Assembly (NCBI RefSeq): GCF_963665245.1
Contig: NZ_OY762269.1
Location: 2,238,501 to 2,302,500 of the forward strand
DNA: 64,000 nucleotides
Direction: 5' to 3'
DNA from: an uncultured Paludibaculum sp.
Lineage (GTDB): Bacteria > Acidobacteriota > Terriglobia > Bryobacterales > Bryobacteraceae
Part shown: piece after piece, positions 26,655 to 34,145 of the stretch
Position numbering within the stretch: the first letter of the stretch is position 1
Layout: each line of letters begins with the position of its first letter
Program-made: the position numbers and the translations under genes
Notes under the pieces: model-generated
Seen by the model: only the letters and a program-made list of their open reading frames with translations
What the model was told of the DNA's origin: nothing
The model's database searches: none

Positions 26655-27215
26655 ATGTACAAGTTGGCTAGTGTACTAATAATATCAGCGGTCGGAGGGG
26701 TGGTGGGAGGTTACTTTGGCGTTTTTCTCGGCGAGAGAGGCACGTCCAACTGGGAACACGTGATGCGCGCCGAGAGGTTCGAACTGGTGGGCAAGGATGG
26801 CAAGGCAAGAGCTTATTGGGGGCGGACATCCGACGGACACGTGACAACGGCATTTTTAGATTCCAAGGGAAATGTACGAGCAGAATTTGGCGTTACTGAA
26901 GACACCACAATACAGTGGCTCCGGATGTGTGGCCCCGACGGGAAAACTATTTTACGGCTTGGCACCAACGAGTTTTCGGAAAGCAGCCTGAGTCTTGGCG
27001 ATGAACAGCACGGGTCGAGGGTTCTCCTTGGCTCAATCCCCAGTGACCTTCCGGTGCGAACTGGTAGTTGGGGACTCGTCCTCCCGAGATCCGGCACGTT
27101 CTCCAGTTGGATCGAGATAGGCATTCGGGAAGACCCCGCACGGCGCCGGACCTCGCCCGCCCTGTCGATTGGCGACGCTTCAGGCCTGCGATGGTCCGCT
27201 CCGTTGGGGAAGTGA
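26655..27215 (+). CDS. Membrane-anchored small protein downstream of RHS toxin (candidate immunity)
   Basis: This 186-aa protein starts at an ATG 6 bases after the RHS stop; a GTG at 26649 overlaps that stop. An N-terminal membrane helix (LASVLIISAVGGVVGGYFGVF) is followed by a beta-rich region with recurring units of the type FELVGKDGKARAYWG, FLDSKGNVRAEFG and CGPDGKTILRLG. Such D-x-x-G-K-x-R-A repeats occur in many uncharacterised bacterial proteins. Position directly behind a C-terminal toxin is where immunity genes are found, so periplasm-facing immunity against the zincin domain is a reasonable guess. Nothing in the sequence itself proves it. Confidence 0.6.
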   Translation: MYKLASVLIISAVGGVVGGYFGVFLGERGTSNWEHVMRAERFELVGKDGKARAYWGRTSDGHVTTAFLDSKGNVRAEFGVTEDTTIQWLRMCGPDGKTILRLGTNEFSESSLSLGDEQHGSRVLLGSIPSDLPVRTGSWGLVLPRSGTFSSWIEIGIREDPARRRTSPALSIGDASGLRWSAPLGK

Positions 27216-27610
27216 TTCGAACAGGAGATCGGGATGGAAACGGGGCAGCCTGAGAGCCTGTCGGAAATAGATTGCGCCCCGCCGCCGATTCGCTGAAGCC
27301 TCATTGGTCTTGGCTACGGTGCAGGAAAGGTGTCGGAAAGGTGTCAGCCTGACCTATCCCAGCTCTTAACATCATGAAAAAGTGACTTACAAGAGGTGCG
27401 GAACGCCTAACCCAAGCGCAGTCTGCCTTCACTCCGGATTCCTTTGCCGCCTCTGAGGAGGCACAAACCGCACGGCATCGATAGATATGCCCTGTCCGCA
27501 AGCCTCCAACGCGAGCATAACCATGCCCGAACGGTCCTGATTTCAGTCGCCATAAATGCCACAGGGACATGTCACCGCTGCGCGCGTCAACAGTGCCGCG
27601 GAACGCGGCA
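27216..27610. other. Non-coding stretch between RHS partner and RHS remnant
   Basis: No supported gene lies in these 395 bases. A direct duplication GGAAAGGTGTC occurs twice in tandem near 27327-27350. Reverse-strand frames over the RHS remnant are shadows. The region looks like decayed sequence between two recombination events. Confidence 0.4.
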
Positions 27611-27713
27611 GGCCAGTTGACCCAGGCATTGGGACGGGGTTCGAATATCGAATACCGGTACTCCGCCATGGCCAATGACCGGCACATTGCTTCTCGGAAA
27701 GACAACGTGAGCT
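27611..27713 (+). pseudogene. Displaced fragment of an RHS gene
   Basis: About 103 bases match the RHS gene at 25078-25180 at roughly 84 percent identity by eye, with no gaps. Translated, it reads GQLTQALGRGSNIEYRYS against GQLTQASGRGSNIEYRYS in the intact gene, continuing to a shared RKDNVS. Similarity begins and ends abruptly, at about 27611 and at the DUF3224 junction. It is a remnant of a second RHS gene or of an exchanged RHS segment, not a working gene. Confidence 0.85.
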
Positions 27714-28202
27714 GCATGTGCGCGCAAGAGCGGAAGCGACGATGGCGTCCAGAGTTCTCAAGCCAGGCCCTACGACCAAACCGCGAGCTCCACCTTGACG
27801 GAGATCCGCTTGAGCGAAAGGTTCATTGGAGACATCAATGGCGAGTCACCGGTTCGACCTTTGCCGGTCCTACGCGGCGACCAATCCGCCAGCCTCGTCA
27901 GCGTGCAACGATTCCCGGGAGAACTGACTGGGCGCCAGGGCACCTTCGTACTTCAAGGTTCAGAAGTCGCCGGGCACGGCGAGGCTAAGGCGACATGGTT
28001 TGTCGTGGCCGGATCGGGGACGGGGGATCTTTCCGGACTTCGCGGCGAAGGCGGCTTTGAAGGCACTTCGGAAAAGGCTCCCAGGGATGGCTGGATTGTT
28101 GTTTCGAACGATGAAACTACGATCGCAGCCGTCTGCTTCCGCGGACGGCAGCCCAGCGCGAGAATCGGAGGGCGGACCGCCGAAAGCTCCTCTGCCCCCT
28201 AG
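27711..28202 (+). pseudogene. DUF3224 family protein, 5' end lost
   Basis: The frame encodes a DUF3224 domain: ARPYDQ, SERFIGDINGES, VQRFPGELTGRQGTFVLQ, ATWFVVAGSGTGDLSGLRGE. Homology reaches back to about codon 20 of the frame, but the frame hits a TGA at 27708-27710, exactly where the RHS fragment ends, and there is no ATG or GTG before the homology. Only a TTG at 27795 inside the domain could serve as start. The gene was therefore cut at its 5' end by the event that left the RHS fragment. Its TAG overlaps the reverse-strand stop of the ADOP remnant in a CTAG. The family function is unknown. Confidence 0.75.
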
Positions 28203-29194
28203 CTCTCACTAAGCACAACCATCGGATCCACCTTCAACGCCCGCCACGCCGGTACCACACACGCCATCAGCGCTACCAACCCTAGCACCACGACCACAGC
28301 CGCTAGCACGGCCGGATCCAGCGCGCTCACCCCATACAGTTCATTCTCCACCACCGCTCGCAAGCCCACGGCCGCCGCGATCCCCAGCGCCAGGCCGACC
28401 CCCACCAGCACCAACCCCTCGCCAAACACCAGCCGTACAATCCCCGCCCCCGTGCTCCCCAGCGCCACCCGAATGCCGATCTCCCGCCGCCGTTGCGTCA
28501 CCAGGTATGCCAGCACGCCATAGATCCCGATCGCCGCAAGAAACAGTGCCAGCCCGCCGAACGCCAGCGACAGCGCCATCGCCGCCCTCCGTGACGACAA
28601 CGACAACTCCGCCCGCTGCGCCATGCTTTTCACATCGAAGACCGCTAGCTCCGGATCGATTGCCGCGATCGTCGACCGGATCGCGCGCAACGCTGCATCC
28701 CTGTCGGTCGACAGCCGGACCGCAAACGTCAGAAACCGGTCCGGGCCCTGCCGGTGCGCCAGGTAATACGCCCCCACCGACTGCGCTTTCGAATCCAACG
28801 CGTCCTGAGCGATCGGCCGCACCACCCCCACCACCCGTAGCCACCGCGTGTGCTCATCCGTCTTCATCAGGTCGTTGACGTCCTGTGGTTGGAACATCCG
28901 CCGTCCAATCGGATCGGAATTCGGCCAGAACTTCTTCGCCAGAATCTCGTCGACAATAATCGCCGGCGCCGACCGCTCGTTATCCCGCTCGTCGAAATAC
29001 CGCCCGCGCACCAGTCCAATCCCCATCGTCTCGAAATAGCCCGGTGTCACGTGGATCTGCCGTGGAGAGACCACCGACTCGCCCGGCCTCATCGCATACC
29101 CTTCCGCGAAAATCACGCTGTCGCTGTGATTGCCCCCAAACGGAATCGCCGTCGTTCCGCCCGCCGAAGCAACCCCCGCTCGGGGGACGTCCAT
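28199..29194 (-). pseudogene. ADOP permease, C-terminal half only
   Basis: These 331 codons match only the second half of an ADOP/FtsX permease: the second periplasmic domain (HVTPGYFETMGIGLVRGRYF, then GRRMF and WLRVVGVV) and the last three helices with FLAAIGIYGVLAYLVTQRRRE and the end motif LKVDPMVVLSES. The N-terminal membrane helix, first periplasmic domain and first helix bundle of a roughly 800-aa protein are absent. Two codons upstream of the first Met the frame meets a stop (29201-29203). The start of the remaining frame falls inside a conserved segment (GVASAGGTTAIPFGG). It is a 5'-truncated remnant, though the remaining frame is intact. Confidence 0.8.
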
Positions 29195-29757
29195 GGTGTG
29201 TCACTCCCCACCTCGCCGCGATATCATCCATCCTCGGCGGTGAGGATCGACGGACAGCTGCTCCCCGGTCACTTCCACCGGGGCTCGCAGCGACTCTGCA
29301 CCAACGCAACCTGCGGGAGGGCTCCCTCCGTTGGACTTCGAACTGCCGAGTACCGAAGCATGATGCTAGAGGAGTTCAAAAATTGTGGGTGCGTCGGAGG
29401 TCGACAGGATACAGGAGGCGGCCATCCTGAATCCCTCAGTCAGAATGCGAGGATGACACAGCAGGATGTCCCGACTTCCCTCTTCTGTTGATAAAGTGCA
29501 GGTGAACATGCTGAATTCTCAAGCAAGTTTAGGTGCGACGGCTGCCCCTATCCTCGGTCGTCCCCTGTCGCCGGAAGCTGTCCGCCTCGACTGGTTGATG
29601 GTGTTGTCAGTTGACGACACGCTGCGGCAACGTCTCAGTTGCATGCTGCTGGTGAAAATCCCGATGAGGGCCCCCCTCATCGGGTTGGGCACTTGGCGGC
29701 CTCTCAAGTTGTCCAGTGATTGCCATTTGTTAATGTCCATAAAGGAGAGTTGACCAA
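29195..29757. other. Intergenic stretch ahead of the interrupted AlbA_2 gene
   Basis: These 563 bases hold no gene I can support. The last part is the leader of the AlbA_2-type gene, with the ribosome binding site AAAGGAG at 29741-29747. The rest lies between the breakpoint of the truncated ADOP gene and that leader, and shows no inverted repeats or promoter that I can identify. Confidence 0.4.
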
Positions 29758-29832
29758 GTGAGATATTGTGATGTGGAAGCGCTAATTGCTCAACAGGCTC
29801 AAGAGGATTTGCATCTAGAGTATAAATCAGGC
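29758..29832 (+). pseudogene. 5' fragment of AlbA_2 (Schlafen-type) gene, cut by IS4
   Basis: A GTG at 29758, preceded by AAAGGAG ten bases upstream, opens a frame reading MRYCDVEALIAQQ and ending in DLHLEYKSG at 29832. The LEYKSG motif is the entry of the Schlafen AlbA_2 domain. The frame is then interrupted by the IS element and resumes in the same phase at 31284 with RPKNHDRF. Removing the element and one copy of the 9-bp duplication restores a continuous domain, so this is the original start of the gene at 31272-32393. Confidence 0.88.
29824..29832. repeat. Target site duplication, left copy
   Basis: AAATCAGGC directly abuts the left end of the IS element and is repeated at 31275-31283 on the other side. 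Nine bases lies within the range made by IS4-family insertion. Confidence 0.9.
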
Positions 29833-31274
29833 CACTGCTGTCCAAGATAGGACAGACCCGTCGCATCCAGTGTTGAATTCAAAGGGTTCCTGACCGGCAG
29901 CTGCTGGTTTCCTGAGGGGTGGTCTCCTTTCTACAAGGGTTGAGCCTGTCCAAGTCAGCACAGGGCGAGAGTCAATTGCTGCGGCGGCGGTGGCAGAGGT
30001 GGGGTTTCGAGCGGATCGTTCAGCCATTTCGTCAATTCGCGGTAGGTGAACAGGTTGAGCCGCAGCAACGAGGCCAGATTGGACAAGGACCAGTTGGCGC
30101 GGGAGAGGTGATGCAGCCACTTCAACAACAGCAGAGCGATCAGGGCTGTCCAAATCTGGATGCGGAGAGCGTTCTCGCTGGTGCCAACGAAGGTCTTCAC
30201 GGTCAAGTTTTGCTTGATCGCCTTAAAAAACAATTCCAGTTTCCAGCGGTCCTTGTAGATGGCGGCAATGGTCGTCGCGCCGAACTCCAGATGGTTGGTG
30301 AGGAGCACGATGACATCGTCCTTTTCGGGGACCCAGACCACGACGCGGCGTAGCAGATGCGGGCAGCCGGCGCGGCCTTTGGCCGAAGTGAGACGGATGA
30401 TCTGGTCGACACAGATCGCGCTGTTCTGCGGCCTTGTCCGCTCCTCGACAATCTCAAACTGGGCATCGTCTTTCAGCCGGGTCACGAAGAAGACGCCGGC
30501 CTTCGTCCAGCGGCCAAACAGGGCGTAGTCGTTGTAGCCGCGATCCATGGCGACGATGGAGCCGGGATTGAGCAGGAAGGAGTCGGCCATTTTGACATCG
30601 CTCCGGCGGGCTTCGGTGAGCAGCACATAGGCAGGGAGGTAGTCGTCGTGATCAAGGAGGACATGCGCCTTCACTCCGCCTTTGGCGCGACGGTACTTCG
30701 CCCAGGGGAACAGGCTCAGACACAGAGTAATGGTGGTCGAGTCCAGACTGAGCAACTTGTTTTTGAAGCGGAACTTGTGTTGGCGCTGGCCGAGGGCCCC
30801 ACTGTCGCGGAAGCGGGCCAGCGAGGTCCAGAAGAGATCCTCGAACAGGGCGGCAGGGCGGTGTTCATTGGCATAGGAAAGGGTGGAACGGCGGGGCGCT
30901 TTGGCGATGCCGAGGTGCACGAGTTTGCCGAGGCAGCAACTGAGCCCGTTGCAGATCTCGCGAAGGGAGTCGGCGCGGCCGAGTTGGCAGAAGAGCATGG
31001 AAACGAACTGGGTCCAGCAGGTGAAGCCCTTGGCGGAGCGTTCGGCGCCGTGCTTCTTGACGAGAGCGGCGAACTCGTTGCGGGGGAAGTGGTGCAGCAG
31101 TTGATTGAAGAGACTGGCGGCTTGTAGGATTGTCTTGCCCTCCTTGGGTGTGGCGCGGGCGCGGTCCCGGTGAGAAAACGAAACTGCGCCAACGCTTAAT
31201 TGTAGGAGGGCACCCCTCTCAGCCGTCCAACCGGGCCCGATTCGTGGTTCGCGGATTTATCTTGGACAAGAGTG
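29833..31274 (-). mobile_element. IS4-family insertion sequence, complete, 1442 bp
   Basis: The ends are terminal inverted repeats: left CACTGCTGTCCAAGATA (29833-29849) and right, on the reverse strand, CACTCTTGTCCAAGATA (31274-31258), 15 of 17 matching. The element is bordered by identical 9-bp copies of AAATCAGGC. It carries one transposase gene on the reverse strand with the IS4 Y-(2)-R-(3)-E-(6)-K signature. Intact duplication and near-perfect ends indicate a fairly recent insertion. It sits inside an AlbA_2-type gene. Confidence 0.93.
29955..30998 (-). CDS. IS4-family DDE transposase
   Basis: From the first ATG (30998) this is 347 aa. The DDE residues are visible: SLDSTTI (Asp), VAMDRGYNDY (Asp) and the IS4 signature YKDRWKLELFFKAIK with its Tyr, Arg, Glu and Lys at the standard spacing. 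Typical IS4 N-terminal sequence (ILQAASLFNQLLHHF, then HGAERSAKGFTCW) continues in frame upstream of that ATG for about 44 codons but has no ATG, GTG or TTG. A strong AAGGAGG (31145-31139) lies 8 bases before an ATC at 31130 in this frame, so translation may begin at this rare codon to give about 391 aa. Otherwise the start codon has mutated and the protein is N-terminally short. Confidence 0.92.
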   Translation of the reverse strand: MLFCQLGRADSLREICNGLSCCLGKLVHLGIAKAPRRSTLSYANEHRPAALFEDLFWTSLARFRDSGALGQRQHKFRFKNKLLSLDSTTITLCLSLFPWAKYRRAKGGVKAHVLLDHDDYLPAYVLLTEARRSDVKMADSFLLNPGSIVAMDRGYNDYALFGRWTKAGVFFVTRLKDDAQFEIVEERTRPQNSAICVDQIIRLTSAKGRAGCPHLLRRVVVWVPEKDDVIVLLTNHLEFGATTIAAIYKDRWKLELFFKAIKQNLTVKTFVGTSENALRIQIWTALIALLLLKWLHHLSRANWSLSNLASLLRLNLFTYRELTKWLNDPLETPPLPPPPQQLTLALC

Positions 31275-32393
31275 AAATCAGGCAGACCCAAAAACCACGA
31301 TAGATTCAAGCTCGATATTGCGCAGGATATGTCGGCCTTCGCGAACTCCGATGGTGGCATGATAATAATCGGAGTTCGCGAGGAAAAAAATAATCCTGTT
31401 GAAATTGATGGCGTGGACCTCGGGACGATGAGCCGAGAGGCACTGGGACAGATTGCAGCATCCAGAATCAACCCGAACATTCCTGGATTGAAAATATCCG
31501 TACTTTCCGGACCAATCGGAAAGGACGTGTTGGTAATAGAGATTGAGCGGAGCGCCAGTGCACCCCATCAAGGACCTAACAACACTTACTATCGTCGGCA
31601 CCAACACCACATACAGCCCATGGCGCACTACGAGATTGAAGATCTGCGGTTGCGTCAGATTGCAGTTACACCACTTGTTACTGTGAGGACGGCCACGAGG
31701 GGTTCAATACTTTCTGCGGTTGACATCCTGAATACAGGGCCACACCCTGCGGAGGATGTGAGATTTGAGTTCTCCTCCTCCAGGCTCTGGGAAGGCGGGC
31801 AGACTCCGGCCCCTCTGCTAAACGGAATCCGGCAATTGGGGCCGGGCCAGCGCCTCCGGTTCAGGTCTCAGTCATTCTCCAATCTGCTGGCGAAAGATTC
31901 TCCGCCTGCCATCTTTGACGTGAAAGTAGATTACATACACACCAGACTGCAGCGACGAATGCAAGAAAAGTGGTGTCTAGATTTTGAGGCTTATCGCGGC
32001 TCGATGTCTGTCCTAAGTGATGAGCAGCAGTTGCAACAAACAGCAGCCAAGGATCTCGAATTGACGCGAAGGGCACTTGAGGATGTTGCGCGGGCGTTGA
32101 AGGACGCTGCCGCTAGGCTCATTGGAGCGAACGGGTTAGACCTGTCACTATACACTCTCCGCAATCTTCGTGCCATTATGAGTGGCGAACCGATCGAGAA
32201 GTTGTCGGCGCGATACTGGTCTGCGGAAGCGCTTCGATCGACATTGAACATAGATCATGAATTGGCTTCGAGACTTGAGCGGATTTATGAGCGCGATGCT
32301 TTTACGAAGATGGAATTGAGAAATATTGACGGAATGACTGATGAGATCATGGCGCGGCTCGAGCAGAGCTTCGCGATTCCTGGAGAAAGCTAG
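31272..32393 (+). CDS. AlbA_2 (Schlafen-type) domain protein, 3' part after IS insertion
   Basis: The frame now begins with a GTG supplied by the last three bases of the IS element (31272-31274) and encodes 373 aa. Residues 1-125 are most of an AlbA_2 domain: KSGRPKNHDRF, DMSAFANSDGGMIIIGVRE, SRINPNIPGL, VLVIEIERS and YYRRHQHH. The middle is a beta-rich domain; the C-terminal 90 residues are helical and may be helix-hairpin-helix-like (LRNIDGMTDEIMARLEQ). AlbA_2 proteins are linked to RNA or DNA binding, regulation and phage defence. Only about the first 25 residues, now at 29758-29832, are lost, so a shortened product with no ribosome binding site of its own is conceivable but doubtful. Confidence 0.8.
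   Translation: MKSGRPKNHDRFKLDIAQDMSAFANSDGGMIIIGVREEKNNPVEIDGVDLGTMSREALGQIAASRINPNIPGLKISVLSGPIGKDVLVIEIERSASAPHQGPNNTYYRRHQHHIQPMAHYEIEDLRLRQIAVTPLVTVRTATRGSILSAVDILNTGPHPAEDVRFEFSSSRLWEGGQTPAPLLNGIRQLGPGQRLRFRSQSFSNLLAKDSPPAIFDVKVDYIHTRLQRRMQEKWCLDFEAYRGSMSVLSDEQQLQQTAAKDLELTRRALEDVARALKDAAARLIGANGLDLSLYTLRNLRAIMSGEPIEKLSARYWSAEALRSTLNIDHELASRLERIYERDAFTKMELRNIDGMTDEIMARLEQSFAIPGES
31275..31283. repeat. Target site duplication, right copy
   Basis: AAATCAGGC immediately follows the right end of the IS element and matches 29824-29832. It encodes the K-S-G of the AlbA_2 entry motif in both flanks. Confidence 0.9.
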
Positions 32394-32647
32394 ACCAGAG
32401 AAGGGGACGTCCACACTGGCGTGTCACTATCGATTCCGTCCCTCATAGGTTCATTGTCGAACAAGCAACCGGAGATCCGATGGACGGGGCCTGACAGTGC
32501 AGCGGCGGGACATTCTTCCGGATTGCCGAAGTCCGGAGCTGCCGAGGCACTCCGACGAGTAGTGTTTCTTGGGTCACAGCGACTGACCTTCAATTCAGGT
32601 GGCGTTTCTCTGGTAGAGTATTGGCATATCGGGGAAGGAGTTCATCT

Positions 32648-33100
32648 ATGGCTCGCATGGAAGAGTGGCAAAGGGAAGCTCTCGACGCCTTGCGGCGAGA
32701 AGATTGGGCGCTGAAGGGCTACAACGCGATCGTCAAAGTCGTGCCCACGGGTGATTCTAGGCCTTACGCCGCTGGATACATAACCCTCGGCAAGAACCTC
32801 ATAAACAAGACACCGCCACAAATCGTTAGAGATCTTGGCTTGGATTCAAGCAAGTTCATCAGAGGCATGAGGGTTTATCGACTGACTCGCTTGCCTCAAA
32901 TAACCGAGTACGATTTCGAGCTTAGCGCTGCCTATCCAGGCGGTGTCGCATATGTCCCCGGCCTGAGTGACCCGCGCTTTCCCGCCGGTAGCGGGAAAGT
33001 CCTCCAGTGGAAGATCAGGGAGGGCACTCAGATCCCTGTAGACACAAGTCGCTTCATTGAGTTGAAGCCATCAGACGTTTTTCCGAGTGCTTGGCTCTGA
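32648..33100 (+). CDS. Conserved-looking protein of unknown function
   Basis: This 150-aa protein starts at an ATG with AAGGAG eight bases upstream, which decides against an upstream in-frame codon at 32621. It has no signal or membrane segment. Visible features are an N-terminal amphipathic helix (MARMEEWQREALDALRRED), a positively charged centre (KFIRGMRVYRLTRLP) and a Gly/Pro-rich C-terminal half. Codon use is less GC-biased than in the surrounding core genes. I recognise no family. Standing directly after the AlbA_2 gene and 255 bases away, it need not be in the same transcript. Confidence 0.6.
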   Translation: MARMEEWQREALDALRREDWALKGYNAIVKVVPTGDSRPYAAGYITLGKNLINKTPPQIVRDLGLDSSKFIRGMRVYRLTRLPQITEYDFELSAAYPGGVAYVPGLSDPRFPAGSGKVLQWKIREGTQIPVDTSRFIELKPSDVFPSAWL

Positions 33101-33639
33101 TCAGATAACGCATAGGCGGTTCCTTTGAAACGTGACAGCCCTCCGTGTCCCAAGCGTAAATACTTGTAATAAGCCGACTTATCTGCCACTCATCGCCCTG
33201 GCCAGCCCGCAACAGCGGCTTGCCCAGCACCGCCGCCGCCTCGTCGCCCTCTCATAATTACCCATCAAGCCAATAATTTACCTGTTCCTCCGCTGCCCCC
33301 GCGCCGGAACAAAGCACACCCAGGAGTACGCATTCAGTGAGGCAGAACTGCCACTGAGACCGGTCCCTCCCGCGTAGGACGGCCACGCCACTGTAGCGGA
33401 ATTCTCCTCCTTCCTTCCAGCGAGTCCCCCAAGTCGCCGTCCGGAACGAGGTCCAGCGCCCTCATGGCGACTTGCGCCCGCAGCTCCACCGCCGCCACTT
33501 CTCCCCCGTTTCACCCCACTCGCCGGAAGCGATCACACATCTTTCAAAAAAATCGGACTCCTTGTTTTCAAGCGATTGCGTCAATTTCTCCAATCTACGT
33601 TTGGTCCGCCCCCTGTATCCTTCACTCGGAGAAAGAAGG
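33101..33639. other. Long gap, no gene found
   Basis: In these 539 bases I see no gene, repeat or hairpin that I can support. Short reverse frames around 33278-33713 have no start signals or protein-like features. A forward segment near 33190-33258 (translating to ALASPQQRLAQHRRRLVAL) could be a scrap of coding sequence. Confidence 0.4.
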
Positions 33640-34143
33640 ATGCTCAAACACGATTTGTCCGATGCGACGGCCGCCGCTGTCCTCGCTCGGAACGTCCAGG
33701 AGACGGACGCCAACCTGCACCTCGATACCGCTCCGGCGGCCGGTGTAGCTTCCTATGAAAACCCAGCCCGGTTCGAGGGCCTCCGGCAGGCGCTGCTCGC
33801 GGACTTTCCGCCCCAGACGCTCCACGAGCAGATCGTCGCCGATTCCGTGCTCGCTGACCTCTGGAGTCAGAAACGGTACCCTGCCTGGGAAGCCGCGCTC
33901 GTCTCCGCGCAGATCCGCGGCCAGTGGGACCAGATCTCTGCGGACAAGCCCGGAGCCACCTCCGCCTACCGTACCTGGGCGGCCTGCTCCGCCTTCGACG
34001 ACACTCAGCGCTCCACGCTCCGCAGACTGCTCGATCTCCATCACCGGCTGCACCACGCCTCCCGCGCCAATGCCGACCGCCTCCGGAAGGCGCGCGACGC
34101 TCGGGAATCACCGAAACCGCGGAAGGCAAGGCAGGACCACTAA
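33640..34143 (+). CDS. Hypothetical protein, alpha-helical
   Basis: This 167-aa protein begins at the ATG at 33640 with GGAG eight bases upstream; the frame is open further upstream but the ribosome binding site supports this start. It is mostly helical, with aromatic pairs (LADLWSQKRYPAWEAAL, TSAYRTWAACSAF) and a basic tail (ADRLRKARDARESPKPRKAR) that may bind nucleic acid. I recognise no family. The next gene starts 2 bases after its stop, so the two probably form an operon. Confidence 0.6.
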   Translation: MLKHDLSDATAAAVLARNVQETDANLHLDTAPAAGVASYENPARFEGLRQALLADFPPQTLHEQIVADSVLADLWSQKRYPAWEAALVSAQIRGQWDQISADKPGATSAYRTWAACSAFDDTQRSTLRRLLDLHHRLHHASRANADRLRKARDARESPKPRKARQDH

Positions 34144-34145
34144 CC

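Noticed and set aside
27301..27717. 138-codon reverse frame across the RHS fragment
   Set aside because: It is antisense to the recognisable RHS remnant and contains no other similarity that I can see.
29466..29753. 95-codon forward frame before the AlbA_2 gene
   Set aside because: No ribosome binding site or domain, and it overlaps the leader of the AlbA_2 gene, whose AAAGGAG it includes.
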